DNA of 64,000 nt from Thalassospira povalilytica (GTDB taxonomy: Bacteria > Pseudomonadota > Alphaproteobacteria > Rhodospirillales > Thalassospiraceae), in contig NZ_PGTS01000001.1 in NCBI RefSeq assembly GCF_002844235.1, forward strand, positions 434,001-498,000. The letters are read 5' to 3'. Shown here one piece after another: positions 1 to 7,806 of the stretch. How positions within the stretch are numbered: the stretch's first letter is position 1; each line of letters begins with the position of its first letter. The notes below the pieces were generated by a model. It saw only the letters and a list, made by a program, of their open reading frames with translations. It did not search any database and had not been told where the DNA came from. Both the position numbers and the translations under genes were made by a program.

Positions 1-40
1 GCAGCCTTTTTTCAAAGCGGCACTGAAGTTCGAAATGAAC

Positions 41-436
41 TCAGGCAGCCTGATCAGCAAGGGCACGAGCCATCTGGCTCAGAGCTTCCTGATGTTTTTC
101 GTGCTTGATGCTCGCAAAGTTGCGGGCCAGCTCAAGGCACATGCGCTGACGTGCGTTAAGCTCGGTTTCCTGATTGCCGTCGAGCCCTTCATAGAAGTAG
201 CTGACCGGAACGCCCAAGACCTGAGAGATTTCATACAGGCGACCGGCAGAGATACGGTTGATGCCGCGCTCATACTTGTGGGCCTGCTGGTAGGTGACGC
301 CGATCAGATCAGCCATCTGCTGCTGGGAAAGGCCCAGCATGATGCGGCGTTCGCGAATACGCTGACCAACATAACGGTCAGTGTCAGTAGCGCGGTTTGC
401 GCGCTTCGGTTCTTCGTTTGCAGCAATCTCAGTCAT
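41..436 (-). CDS. XRE-family helix-turn-helix transcriptional regulator
   Basis: A 131-residue cytoplasmic DNA-binding protein. The helix-turn-helix lies at about residues 25-80 and includes RIRERRIMLGLSQQQMADLI and VTYQQAHKYERGINRISAGR, the usual Cro/C1 (XRE) arrangement. The C-terminal half is helical (ARQRMCLELARNFASI), probably for dimerisation. The frame is open 25 codons further upstream, but I take the ATG at 436 because the upstream stretch does not look conserved. Size and motif order recall the PraR/PhrR-type regulators of alphaproteobacteria; that link is by resemblance only and target genes cannot be read from the sequence. The upstream gap to the next gene is AT-rich and probably carries its promoter. 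Confidence 0.85.
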   Translation of the reverse strand: MTEIAANEEPKRANRATDTDRYVGQRIRERRIMLGLSQQQMADLIGVTYQQAHKYERGINRISAGRLYEISQVLGVPVSYFYEGLDGNQETELNARQRMCLELARNFASIKHEKHQEALSQMARALADQAA

Positions 437-604
437 ATTATAATCCGTTATCAACCGCCAGTTATGGATCCCCACTTTGGATGCTGTTGGGCTTGTTTGT
501 TTTGTGCCCAATGAACACCGGATCGCAGCACTGTAGATGCACTGCGATTTGATGATCTGTATCTGAACTTTGGTCAGATAATCGTTACAGCAATCCGCCA
601 GAAG

Positions 605-961
605 CTAGCTATATAGGTCAATTGAGCTGTCTTTGTCTAGTCCAGAAGGCGAAAAAAAGACGTGGGTTTCTACGCCGTAAGGTTTGGAGTGTCGTGCATA
701 GCTGGCATGCATTTCCTGAATGACCGGCGGTTGCAAAAGGTTTTCCTGTGGTAAGAGCTGCCCCAAAAGCTGCGTCCAGAATGCTGCACTGCCCCCAAGA
801 TCATGGGGTTGCAACCACGCGCCACCATCCTGCGTGATTTCCCTGACGGGTGAAATTCGCGCAAGTTGATCTATTCCGATCCCGGCAGGACCATCCGTTC
901 CGGTGCTCGCAGACGGATTCCTGCGGGCCGGTTGCATGGGTATCGGTGTGATCGCGGTCAT
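605..961 (-). CDS. Small hypothetical protein
   Basis: A 118-residue ORF with an ATG start at 961 and only a weak ribosome binding site. I do not recognise the family. The N-terminal 30 residues are Pro/Ser/Thr-rich and look disordered; the middle (LGGSAAFWTQLLGQLLPQEN) could form an amphipathic helix. No signal peptide, membrane segment or catalytic motif is visible. It stands alone, between the XRE regulator and the phaR terminator. It is kept because its composition looks protein-like and no better frame exists over the same bases. Confidence 0.45.
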   Translation of the reverse strand: MTAITPIPMQPARRNPSASTGTDGPAGIGIDQLARISPVREITQDGGAWLQPHDLGGSAAFWTQLLGQLLPQENLLQPPVIQEMHASYARHSKPYGVETHVFFSPSGLDKDSSIDLYS

Positions 962-1356
962 GTGCTTTTCGGTCTACGGGGTTAAAACTGCCTGTCTGGT
1001 TCGGGACTCCGTGTGTTTCAGGGCGTGATCGGCCATTTGCCCGGCAAAAATTGCCGCCTTTCGGCGGTGCCGGACGGGTTCAAAGAGTTAACAAAAAGTT
1101 TATGCAAGAATTCTGCCGACAAATGCGATCCCCCGTTGCCGGAGGAAAGCAGTACGCGGCAAAAAACTAGATCCGCCAGCTACCAGCCACCAGGCATCAA
1201 GGGCCAAGCAACGGGCAAGGTCTTTGGTCGTGGTCTTTGGCTTAGGCATGGACATGCGGAAGATCGGCGCAGCAGCTCAAAGCCAACCGGCATCCGTCGA
1301 CACAGACGGCACCCGTCTGCTTCTCACGGGCGGTAAGCATGACGGGGTAGGTTGCC

Positions 1357-1394
1357 GGATGCCCCCGGATGCCCCCGGATGCCCCCGGATGCCC
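1357..1394. repeat. 10-bp tandem repeat (GGATGCCCCC)
   Basis: Three perfect copies of GGATGCCCCC followed by a partial fourth (GGATGCCC), lying in non-coding sequence. It is one of several short tandem repeats scattered through the intergenic spaces of this window. Confidence 0.9.
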
Positions 1395-1650
1395 AAGGCT
1401 GCCCGGTGGGCGAGAAGGGCCGAGGGGGATACAAGTTGGAATATGAGTCGGGATACGAGTTTGGATATTTATTGGAATTTTCTTGGGGGGATCGCTGGGA
1501 TGGTCATCGGCGAGCCAAGGGAAGTGCGCCGTGCTGCCTGACACGTCTGATCCCGCATCGCGGCGCCAAATCCCCTGATGTCACGCGCATCTTGCCGACC
1601 GGCATGTCATCGCGCCTTGTCGATTTCCGCGATCGGTGATTTCCGGCATG

Positions 1651-1687
1651 AAAAAAGCGGGATCGCCCGATGCGACCCCGCTTTTGA
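1651..1687 (-). terminator. phaR: Rho-independent terminator of phaR
   Basis: Read on the minus strand, a GC-rich stem (AAAAGCGGGGTCGC pairing with GCGATCCCGCTTTT, one mismatch) is followed by a run of T. It begins 27 bases past the phaR stop codon. The plus-strand reading is also flanked by A/T runs, so it may work in both directions. Confidence 0.8.
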
Positions 1688-1713
1688 ATTCTGTCGTCTG
1701 TGACGATTGATGC

Positions 1714-2334
1714 CTATTTGTCGGACTTTCCACCGGCCAGACTGTTAAGCTGTGCCTGCATCGCTTCAAGCTGGCTTTTAAGCTCGTTAAGGGACGCATC
1801 GGACGGCGCGCTTGCAGGCGCGGTCGGCTTGGTCGGGGTGGCACCGGGCTGTCCGCCATTTTCATTTTCCTGAAGGAACGGCGAGAACATTTTCATCGTC
1901 TGTTCAAACAGCGCGATATTCTGTTTGTTCATTTCCTCGAACTGGCCGAACGGGAACATGCCCTGCATCGTGCCCTGCATATATTCGCGCATCTGTTCCT
2001 GATTATGGCCAAAGGCGCGCATCGCCTGTTCAAGATAGCTTGGCACAAGCCCCTGAAGGCTGTCGCCATAGAACCCGATCAACTGGCGCAGGAAGCTGAT
2101 CGGCAAAAGGTTCTGCCCTTTGTTCTCTTCCTCGACGATGATCTGGGTCAGCACCGGACGGGTGATGTCTTCGCCCGACTTGGCGTCATAGACCACAAAG
2201 TCGGTATTTTCTTTGACCATCTGTGAAAGGTGATCAAGCGTCACATAGGAACTGGTGGCCGTGTTATAGAGACGGCGGTTCGCGTATTTCTTGATTACGA
2301 TGCGGTCCTGATCATCTGATTTCTTGGTGGTCAT
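1714..2334 (-). CDS. phaR: Polyhydroxyalkanoate synthesis repressor PhaR
   Basis: A 206-residue regulator of PHB metabolism. The N-terminal PHB/PHA accumulation regulator domain is clear at about residues 9-70 (RIVIKKYANRRLYNTATSSY, then VTLDHLSQMVKE, DFVVYDAKSGEDITR and VLTQIIVEEE). A second repeated-domain region follows (LLPISFLRQLIGFYGDSLQG), and the C-terminus is Pro/Ala-rich and ends in a short coiled coil (LNELKSQLEAMQAQLNSL). In known systems PhaR binds TGC/GCA-type operators and free PHB, so that phasin and PHB genes are derepressed when granules form. The ATG at 2334 is chosen over an upstream in-frame start at 2493 because the conserved domain begins right after it. It is divergent from the phasin-like/phaC pair. 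Confidence 0.95.
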   Translation of the reverse strand: MTTKKSDDQDRIVIKKYANRRLYNTATSSYVTLDHLSQMVKENTDFVVYDAKSGEDITRPVLTQIIVEEENKGQNLLPISFLRQLIGFYGDSLQGLVPSYLEQAMRAFGHNQEQMREYMQGTMQGMFPFGQFEEMNKQNIALFEQTMKMFSPFLQENENGGQPGATPTKPTAPASAPSDASLNELKSQLEAMQAQLNSLAGGKSDK

Positions 2335-2651
2335 GGCGTCTTTCCTGCTTCCCTGTTTCCCGGACGTCTGGCTGGCGAATGTTTGTAACGGTGGCTTTCT
2401 GCCTGATTTGCGTGTGCACAATTTACGATGTTGCGCAGCATTTTCGATTTTGCATTCGCTCAGAAGACAACAAGATTGCCGCGATTTTTCCAATGTGTCC
2501 AGTATTCAACGCGAAGTGCGGTGCGAAAAACAACTTGCGATATCGTTTATTGCTGCGCAGCACGGGAATTCGTTTTCCCCGAGCAGCCAACGATCTATAG
2601 TATTTGCCAGAACAAAGGCTTTGTATCAGGGACCGCAAAAAGGCCGCACCC
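2335..2651. promoter_or_regulatory. Divergent phaR / phasin-like-phaC control region with TGC/GCA palindromes
   Basis: This 317-base AT-richer interval separates two divergent PHB genes. It contains TGTGCACA at 2413-2420, TGTTGCGCAGCA at 2429-2440 (one mismatch from a perfect palindrome) and the perfect palindrome TGCTGCGCAGCA at 2551-2562. PhaR proteins of other alphaproteobacteria are known to bind TGC...GCA dyads, so these are candidate autoregulatory operators. The assignment is by motif and position only. Confidence 0.55.
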
Positions 2652-3557
2652 ATGACGACCGGAAAGGACAACCGGGATCACCCGGAAAGTTCGGAACAAC
2701 CATCGCCCGCATCTGATCCATCATCGGATGACGAAAAACTCGAACATCTTGCCACCCGTTTCCTGGCCCTGTGGCGTGAACAGGTCGCGGCAACCGCCGA
2801 CGGGGCCGATGCCGCAAGCGCGATCGGGCGTCTTTATGCATCCCTGGGGGCGGATACCACCCGCATGGGCGAAGGGTTCGAAGCCTGGGGCAAGCTGATC
2901 GGGCAAATGGCCATGGGCCAACAGGCCGACCCAAAATCGACCCATCCGTTTGCCGGGGCGATGGGGGCGGCGGCGTCCAACCCGCTGATGGCAATGATGG
3001 ATCAAATGGCAAAGGCCGCCCGCGATTTGCCGTCACAGCCCTTTGGCGGTGCGATGCCGTTCCCGCCCGGAATGGCGGAAATGGCCGGCATGTCGGGCAT
3101 GACCGGCATGAAGCCCGGTGCGGCAACTGCACCCGGTTCGGATGACAAAGCTGCGGATCACAAAACAGACACCGCCGAAAAAGCTGATGCCGGGACCGGC
3201 GGGGCTACCGGGACTACTGGGACTACCGGAAACGCATCGCCTGCGGCGGCGGCACCGCCAGCCGCGGCGACACCGGACGATCGGCCGTCACCGGCCAAAT
3301 CACGTAAAAAGACGACGGCTGCAAAAAATGCTGCAAAGGGGCAGGGGAAGAATGATCAGTCCGATGCGACCAAAACCGCTTCCGCCAAAAAGGCAAAGTC
3401 AGAAACGGGCAGGGCCACGGCCGCTTCCGATGCACATGGCAGTCGAGATGACGAGCTGGCTCAGCTCGCGCGCCGCATTGCCGATCTTTCTGAAACAATT
3501 GCTGCCCTGGAAGCCGGAACTGAAGGAACAGGCGGAAAACCTCCTTCGCGAGATTGA
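2652..3557 (+). CDS. Phasin-like / PHA synthase-associated protein
   Basis: A 301-residue protein I cannot place in a named family with certainty. Residues about 25-115 are helical and include a PHA-synthase-partner-like segment (LATRFLALWREQVAA, GEGFEAWGKLIGQMAMGQQ). The centre is Met/Gly-rich (MAEMAGMSGMTGMKPG), then Gly/Thr/Ala-rich, then a Lys-rich linker (AKSRKKTTAAKNAAKGQ), and it ends in a clean coiled coil (LAQLARRIADLSETIAALEA). That plan fits a granule-associated phasin or a PhaE-like subunit. The gene starts at the ATG at 2652, with AAGG nine bases upstream. Its last 206 bases overlap the PhaC-type gene in another frame, and both frames look genuinely coding. Confidence 0.75.
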   Translation: MTTGKDNRDHPESSEQPSPASDPSSDDEKLEHLATRFLALWREQVAATADGADAASAIGRLYASLGADTTRMGEGFEAWGKLIGQMAMGQQADPKSTHPFAGAMGAAASNPLMAMMDQMAKAARDLPSQPFGGAMPFPPGMAEMAGMSGMTGMKPGAATAPGSDDKAADHKTDTAEKADAGTGGATGTTGTTGNASPAAAAPPAAATPDDRPSPAKSRKKTTAAKNAAKGQGKNDQSDATKTASAKKAKSETGRATAASDAHGSRDDELAQLARRIADLSETIAALEAGTEGTGGKPPSRD

Positions 3558-4650
3558 AGCCTTCCATCCTGACGATATCGCCCAGGCCCTGGATCGTGTC
3601 GCCTTTGACCGGCATGCCGGATTTCATGACGGGGTGCGGTCCTATCAGCGCCATCCCTATCGCCGCCCGCGCGACGGGGCCGATGGCGATATTCCGGTCA
3701 TCTGGGAAGACGGATCGACCCGTGTATATGATTATGGTGCCCTGAGCCCCGATGATGATCAGGCGGCAGGTAAATATGTGTTGCTGGTGCCATCGCTGGT
3801 CAATCGCGGCTATATCCTTGATCTCAATGAGAAACGCAGCTTTGCCCGCTATCTCGCCAAATGCGGCTATCGCCCGCTTTTGGTTGAATGGGGCTATCCG
3901 GGGATTGATGAGGCCAATTTCGGACTTGATGATTATATCGCCGCCCGTCTGGTGACCATCCTTCAGGATGTCGCCGATATGAATGGCGGGCCGGTTCCGG
4001 TGGTCGGCTATTGCATGGGCGGGGTGCTGGCACTGGCGGCGACACTTCTGGACCCGGCACAGGTTTCAAAGCTTGTTCTGCTCGCCACCCCTTGGGACTT
4101 CATGGCGGCTGGCCCGACCCAGTCGCGCATTGCGGCCGCCTTTGCGCCGTCACTGCCCCATATGCTGGCCATTCATGACACCCTGCCGGTCGATGTGCTG
4201 CAAAGCCTGTTTGCCAGCCTCGATCCCTTCATGATTGGCGAAAAGTTCCGCCGTTTTGGTCAGATGGCAACGGATTCCGCTAGGGCTCATGATTTCGTCG
4301 CCCTTGAAGACTGGCTTAATGACGGGGTGCCGTTAACGCGCCGGGTGTCGGTCGATTGCCTGATCGGCTGGTATGTCGAAAACAAACCGGCCAAGGGCGA
4401 ATGGCAGATTGACGGCATTGATATCAATCCGGCGGATTTGTCCTGTCCGGTGCTGGCGGTCATTCCGGAAAATGACCGTATCGTGCCACCCGAAAGTGCG
4501 AAGGCGCTGTTTGATGCCTTCCCCGAAGATCTGCGTACCGAACTTCACCCGTCAAGCGGCCATATCGGGATGATGGTCGGATCGCGCGCCGAAAAATCAA
4601 CGTGGGACCCGGTCGCGAAATGGTTGGCAGGTGACAGGCCCGCGCCATAA
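3352..4650 (+). CDS. phaC: PhaC-type poly(3-hydroxyalkanoate) synthase (alpha/beta hydrolase fold)
   Basis: A cytoplasmic, granule-forming enzyme that polymerises (R)-3-hydroxybutyryl-CoA. The lipase-like box is GYCMGG with Cys at residue 221, as in PHA synthases, where Cys replaces the lipase Ser. The other triad members are visible in VIPENDRIVPP (Asp) and SSGHIGMM (His). The N-terminal segment GPRPLPMHMAVEMTSWLSSR and the later SYQRHPYRR agree with the alphaproteobacterial branch of these proteins. At 432 residues it is shorter than class I synthases (about 560-600) and nearer class III PhaC in length. The chosen ATG at 3352 has AGGGGAAG just upstream; another ATG lies at 3364. The frame stays open back to 3118, but that extension is only the shadow of the upstream gene. 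An intracellular PHB depolymerase-like hydrolase is the main alternative. Confidence 0.8.
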   Translation: MISPMRPKPLPPKRQSQKRAGPRPLPMHMAVEMTSWLSSRAALPIFLKQLLPWKPELKEQAENLLREIEAFHPDDIAQALDRVAFDRHAGFHDGVRSYQRHPYRRPRDGADGDIPVIWEDGSTRVYDYGALSPDDDQAAGKYVLLVPSLVNRGYILDLNEKRSFARYLAKCGYRPLLVEWGYPGIDEANFGLDDYIAARLVTILQDVADMNGGPVPVVGYCMGGVLALAATLLDPAQVSKLVLLATPWDFMAAGPTQSRIAAAFAPSLPHMLAIHDTLPVDVLQSLFASLDPFMIGEKFRRFGQMATDSARAHDFVALEDWLNDGVPLTRRVSVDCLIGWYVENKPAKGEWQIDGIDINPADLSCPVLAVIPENDRIVPPESAKALFDAFPEDLRTELHPSSGHIGMMVGSRAEKSTWDPVAKWLAGDRPAP

Positions 4651-5646
4651 TCAGCCTGATGTATCGGTTACCAGTTGATCGGGTTCCGGGTCGGGTCTGC
4701 GGTCCCAGCGGATGGTCAGGCGGGCCAGAAGGGCGATGATGATCAGGGTCAGGATCACCCGCCCGACCAGAACCACCCAGATATCGGCACCAAGTGCGAG
4801 CATGATTGCCGTATCCTCGATCAATGAATGCGACAGCGATAACCAGCTCAGTGACAGGAACAGCGTGCGCGGCGGGTAATTGTTCTTGCGCGCATCATCA
4901 ATGATCAGCGCCCCGCCAAATGTCAGGCCCAGCAACACACCAATGGTCGTGACCGGGGCGACATCACGCGACAGGCCCGAAACCCGCAGGATCGGCGACA
5001 GGGCAAGGGTGAACTTGTCGGTAAGCCCCGTGACCTTCATGACATCCAGCACCACCAGAAGCGCGGTGATTACGGCAAAACTGACAATCAGCGACTTGAC
5101 GGTCTGCACCCCCCAGTCCCCCCAACCGGCAAGCCCGGATGCGGTTTCACTGACCGTGCTGCCGGCCATCCATGAAAAATCCACCGGCTCGGACAGCCAG
5201 CCGGTCATATTGCTGACCCATGTGACCAATGCGCCATACCCGATGGCCGCCCCGACCCGAAGGGCCGTGGTGGCAATCAGGCTGGCACCGGCCCGTTTGA
5301 CAATCGCCTGTTCGACCGGAAGTCCATGGGCAAACAGCATCATGGCGCAAAGCGCGCTTAACTGTGCGGCCGTCATATCAAGATGGGCCGATAACCCGAT
5401 AAAGGCCCCAACCGCGCCATACATGCTGACCAGCGCACAGGTCGCCCAGATCAGGCCCGCCTCGGCCGGCAACCCGATCAATGACATCACCGGCGTCAAA
5501 AGATCCGATGCCACCTTGATCGCGCCGAATTCCTCGGCAATGCGGACAATGATCATCACCGGCAGCATCACCTTCATCAGGGTGATGAAAAGTTTCTGGC
5601 TGCGATTGATCAGATCAAAAACATAACGTTGCATGGCACGGGTCAT
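4651..5646 (-). CDS. Nucleoside recognition (gate) domain membrane protein
   Basis: A polytopic inner-membrane protein of about 331 residues with roughly eight hydrophobic segments. The two gate-type halves are visible, e.g. LFITLMKVMLPVMIIVRIAEE near the N-terminus (shown as an amphipathic-to-membrane transition) and VLLGLTFGGALIIDDARKNN in the second half. Such proteins (spore-maturation/YjiH-like) are thought to move nucleosides or related small molecules, but no substrate can be inferred here. The ATG at 5646 is taken; one at 5634 is also possible. Its stop codon directly abuts the phaC stop, leaving no base between the convergent genes. Confidence 0.75.
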   Translation of the reverse strand: MTRAMQRYVFDLINRSQKLFITLMKVMLPVMIIVRIAEEFGAIKVASDLLTPVMSLIGLPAEAGLIWATCALVSMYGAVGAFIGLSAHLDMTAAQLSALCAMMLFAHGLPVEQAIVKRAGASLIATTALRVGAAIGYGALVTWVSNMTGWLSEPVDFSWMAGSTVSETASGLAGWGDWGVQTVKSLIVSFAVITALLVVLDVMKVTGLTDKFTLALSPILRVSGLSRDVAPVTTIGVLLGLTFGGALIIDDARKNNYPPRTLFLSLSWLSLSHSLIEDTAIMLALGADIWVVLVGRVILTLIIIALLARLTIRWDRRPDPEPDQLVTDTSG

Positions 5647-5971
5647 CGGGGCGGTTATCCGTTGGTCATGATGTGGCGGGCCCTTTGGCGCGCGCAAGGA
5701 TCACATCCGAGCAGGTTGAAGTTGGGGCGGTGGCAGTGGACTGAATGATCTTCCCGGCATCTCTGGGGCAAAGATGCCGGTCTGTCCATCCCGTTCTTTG
5801 ACGGTCTTTGACAGGGGGCAAACCTGTCATCTCGATTTGTTCGCTGGTGGGCGAGGGTCTCTGATGCCCGGATCATGCCATGCGTTCCCGATGGGCGGGC
5901 GGCGAATTTGCGCAAACGCACGCAATGTGGCAGCGTTGTGTGATAAAATCGCGCTTTGGAGTTGCGTATCT
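5647..5971. promoter_or_regulatory. Divergent promoter region of gate protein and Lrp-type regulator
   Basis: A 325-base spacer with no supported gene. A palindrome TTTGCGCAAA at 5907-5916 lies 55 bases before the Lrp-family start codon and could be its autoregulatory site. That is a positional guess, since Lrp-type operators vary widely. Confidence 0.35.
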
Positions 5972-6433
5972 ATGGCCGAACTGGATCAGATCGATATGAA
6001 AATTCTGCGCCTGTTGCAGACAGATGCAGACATCCCCAATGCCGAGCTGGCCGAACGGATCGGCCTTTCGCCATCGGCCTGCTTGCGCCGGGTCGCCAGG
6101 CTGCGTGAAAACGGGGTGATTCGCAAAACAGTGGCGGTCATTGATCCGGCCTTTGTCGGTCGGCCCCTGACCGCGGTGATCAATCTTGAATTCCACCGGC
6201 ACGGTAATCGCTATCGCCAGGATTTCATTGCCAAGGTCCGCGACCTCGCCGCTGTTCAGCAATGCTACCTTGTCACTGGCGAAGTCACCGGCGTTCTGGT
6301 TTTGCATATGCGTGACATGGCCGAATATACCGCCCTGTGTGAAACGCTTTTTGACGCCGATGACAATATCGTCTGGTATCGGACCTATATTGTGACAGAA
6401 GTCCTAAAAGACGAGCCCTGCATCTATATTTGA
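5972..6433 (+). CDS. Lrp/AsnC-family transcriptional regulator
   Basis: A 153-residue regulator with the standard Lrp plan: N-terminal helix-turn-helix (DQIDMKILRLLQTDADIPNA, then LAERIGLSPSACLRRVARL) and a C-terminal RAM/AsnC ligand-binding domain (VQQCYLVTGEVTGVLVLHM, DDNIVWYRTYIVTEVLK). These proteins form octamers or larger assemblies and respond to amino acids. The ATG at 5972 is used because the conserved DxxD...LL start follows at once; the frame runs open further upstream with no family similarity. Its target is unknown; the divergent gate-domain transporter is the obvious candidate. Confidence 0.92.
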   Translation: MAELDQIDMKILRLLQTDADIPNAELAERIGLSPSACLRRVARLRENGVIRKTVAVIDPAFVGRPLTAVINLEFHRHGNRYRQDFIAKVRDLAAVQQCYLVTGEVTGVLVLHMRDMAEYTALCETLFDADDNIVWYRTYIVTEVLKDEPCIYI

Positions 6434-6446
6434 CGCGTTTCCTCGC

Positions 6447-7232
6447 TCAGCGTTTGGTTGCCACCCCTATCAGCATGTGTGCATGTTTTTCAGGAGATGC
6501 TAACGGAGAGAGAGCGAGTGCTGTTAGCCTGCTCAGTCTGCCATAGGGCACGCCATACTTGTGGTGCATGTGACGATTAAGGCCTTCGCGGGTATAGATC
6601 GGTTCAATATGTTGTGTGGAAAACCCGTTGACTTCAAATTCATCCCGGAGCTCGCCTCTTTCCAGTCGCCATTGGTAAAATTCTTTTTCAGCTTGGGATG
6701 GTTCGTTGTCTGAAATTACGTTTTCCGCATCTAATGTCTTCAGGCGACTATTGTAGAACGGTACACTGATAATCAGAGTGCCATTCGGTTTGAGGACCCG
6801 ATGCGCTTCCTTGAAACAATCCTGCAATCCGTTTTCAAAATGCTCGAATGTGCCCCAAGATATATAGAGATCGAAAAAGTTGTCTTCGAAGGACGTCTTG
6901 CGGATGTCTTCTCGGACAAAATACATATCTGGAAATTCTTCGCGCAGTGCTTGGACTGTCGGGGTGCTGAGGTCCAGCCCATATGGTTCATAGCCGAGAT
7001 CCTTAAGCAGGATACACCATTCGCCGAGCCCACATCCCCCATCAAGAACACGTACTCCCGCTCCAGGTTGTGGTGCATATTTGCGGACAATTTTGTATTC
7101 CGGGCGAAGCTTTATTCGCCACTGGGAACTGCGCTGGTTGTCAATTTTGTTCCAGTTTTCTGTCCAATGATTATCGAGGCGATCTTGTTCGTTTAAGCGT
7201 GGATCAGATTTTATTGAATAATCAGCGCGCAT
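6447..7232 (-). CDS. Class I SAM-dependent methyltransferase
   Basis: A 261-residue Rossmann-fold methyltransferase. Motif I is VRVLDGGCGLGEWCILLKDL with the acidic ribose-binding residue in YGLDLS; motif IV region reads FDLYISWGTFEHF and motif V region HRVLKPNGTLIISVPF. The N-terminal 65 residues are charged and probably form a substrate cap. It marks the left edge of the AT-richer polysaccharide region and is convergent with the Lrp gene, 13 bases away. A role in sugar O-methylation of a surface glycan is a guess from context. Confidence 0.8.
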   Translation of the reverse strand: MRADYSIKSDPRLNEQDRLDNHWTENWNKIDNQRSSQWRIKLRPEYKIVRKYAPQPGAGVRVLDGGCGLGEWCILLKDLGYEPYGLDLSTPTVQALREEFPDMYFVREDIRKTSFEDNFFDLYISWGTFEHFENGLQDCFKEAHRVLKPNGTLIISVPFYNSRLKTLDAENVISDNEPSQAEKEFYQWRLERGELRDEFEVNGFSTQHIEPIYTREGLNRHMHHKYGVPYGRLSRLTALALSPLASPEKHAHMLIGVATKR

Positions 7233-7806
7233 TCCATGGCCTAGTTGTTCGGTGTTACGTTCCTTTTGTGTGCTTGGTTTGCAAATTCCCGGCGAGAAAT
7301 CTTTTCTCCCTCACAAAGCGAAGGACTGTCGATTAAAGGAGTTTTTCAAAGGAACGCGCATATTTGCTAACCCTTTAGCACACCATGAAACAATTTTTAG
7401 ATTTATGCTGCAAAGTCGTCAATAATTTAAAAAATCATAGGACAATTTGAAGGATTTTTTGGCCTAATTTATAAGCCGTTCGTGGCCTGGTTCTTCAATC
7501 CTGTCATGGAAGACGTTAACTATTTAAGCCTTTTGTCTTGTTGGAAGCAGGAGTGCAGGCGGTGATTTCCCATTGTTTGGTTGGTGTTGCCTTCGATCAG
7601 AATTGACCAATTCTGATTCTCGGTATCGAGAGTCAAAGAGCAGAACCGACGTATTGAAGTAGATTGTGAGTTCTTGTTACCTTCTGCTAGGAGGAGTGCA
7701 CCGGTCAAAACCGATAAGGCTTGTCAATCGCGCGGATTTGTGTTTGGACCTTGTAGAATTTATATATTCCTGATCTGTTTCTTTTTTGTCCTGCGGATTT
7801 CGTTGA
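7233..7806. other. AT-rich spacer at the head of the polysaccharide cluster
   Basis: About 575 bases between divergent genes, clearly AT-richer than the surroundings. ORFs of 62-88 codons occur on both strands, without ribosome binding sites or recognisable products. It most likely holds the promoters of the methyltransferase and of the plus-strand glycan operon. No JUMPstart-like element was recognised. Confidence 0.55.

Larger units (their letters stand above)
962..1713. other. Gene-poor interval upstream of the small orphan gene
   Basis: About 750 bases without a convincing gene. Several ORFs of 60-107 codons cross it on both strands, but their products are repetitive or composition-driven and no ribosome binding site supports them. 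It holds a short tandem repeat at 1357-1394 and the phaR terminator at 1651-1687. Confidence 0.6.

Noticed and set aside
3118-3351. N-terminal extension of the PhaC-type gene
   Set aside because: Arg/Pro-rich sequence produced by reading the phasin-like gene out of frame; the ribosome binding site lies at 3341-3350.
4651-5697. Defence-system or toxin role for isolated membrane protein
   Set aside because: The gate-domain pattern explains the gene; no toxin-antitoxin or defence partner is adjacent.
7520-7708. 62-codon minus-strand ORF in the AT-rich spacer
   Set aside because: No ribosome binding site, no recognisable family; chance ORF in AT-rich DNA is likely enough.
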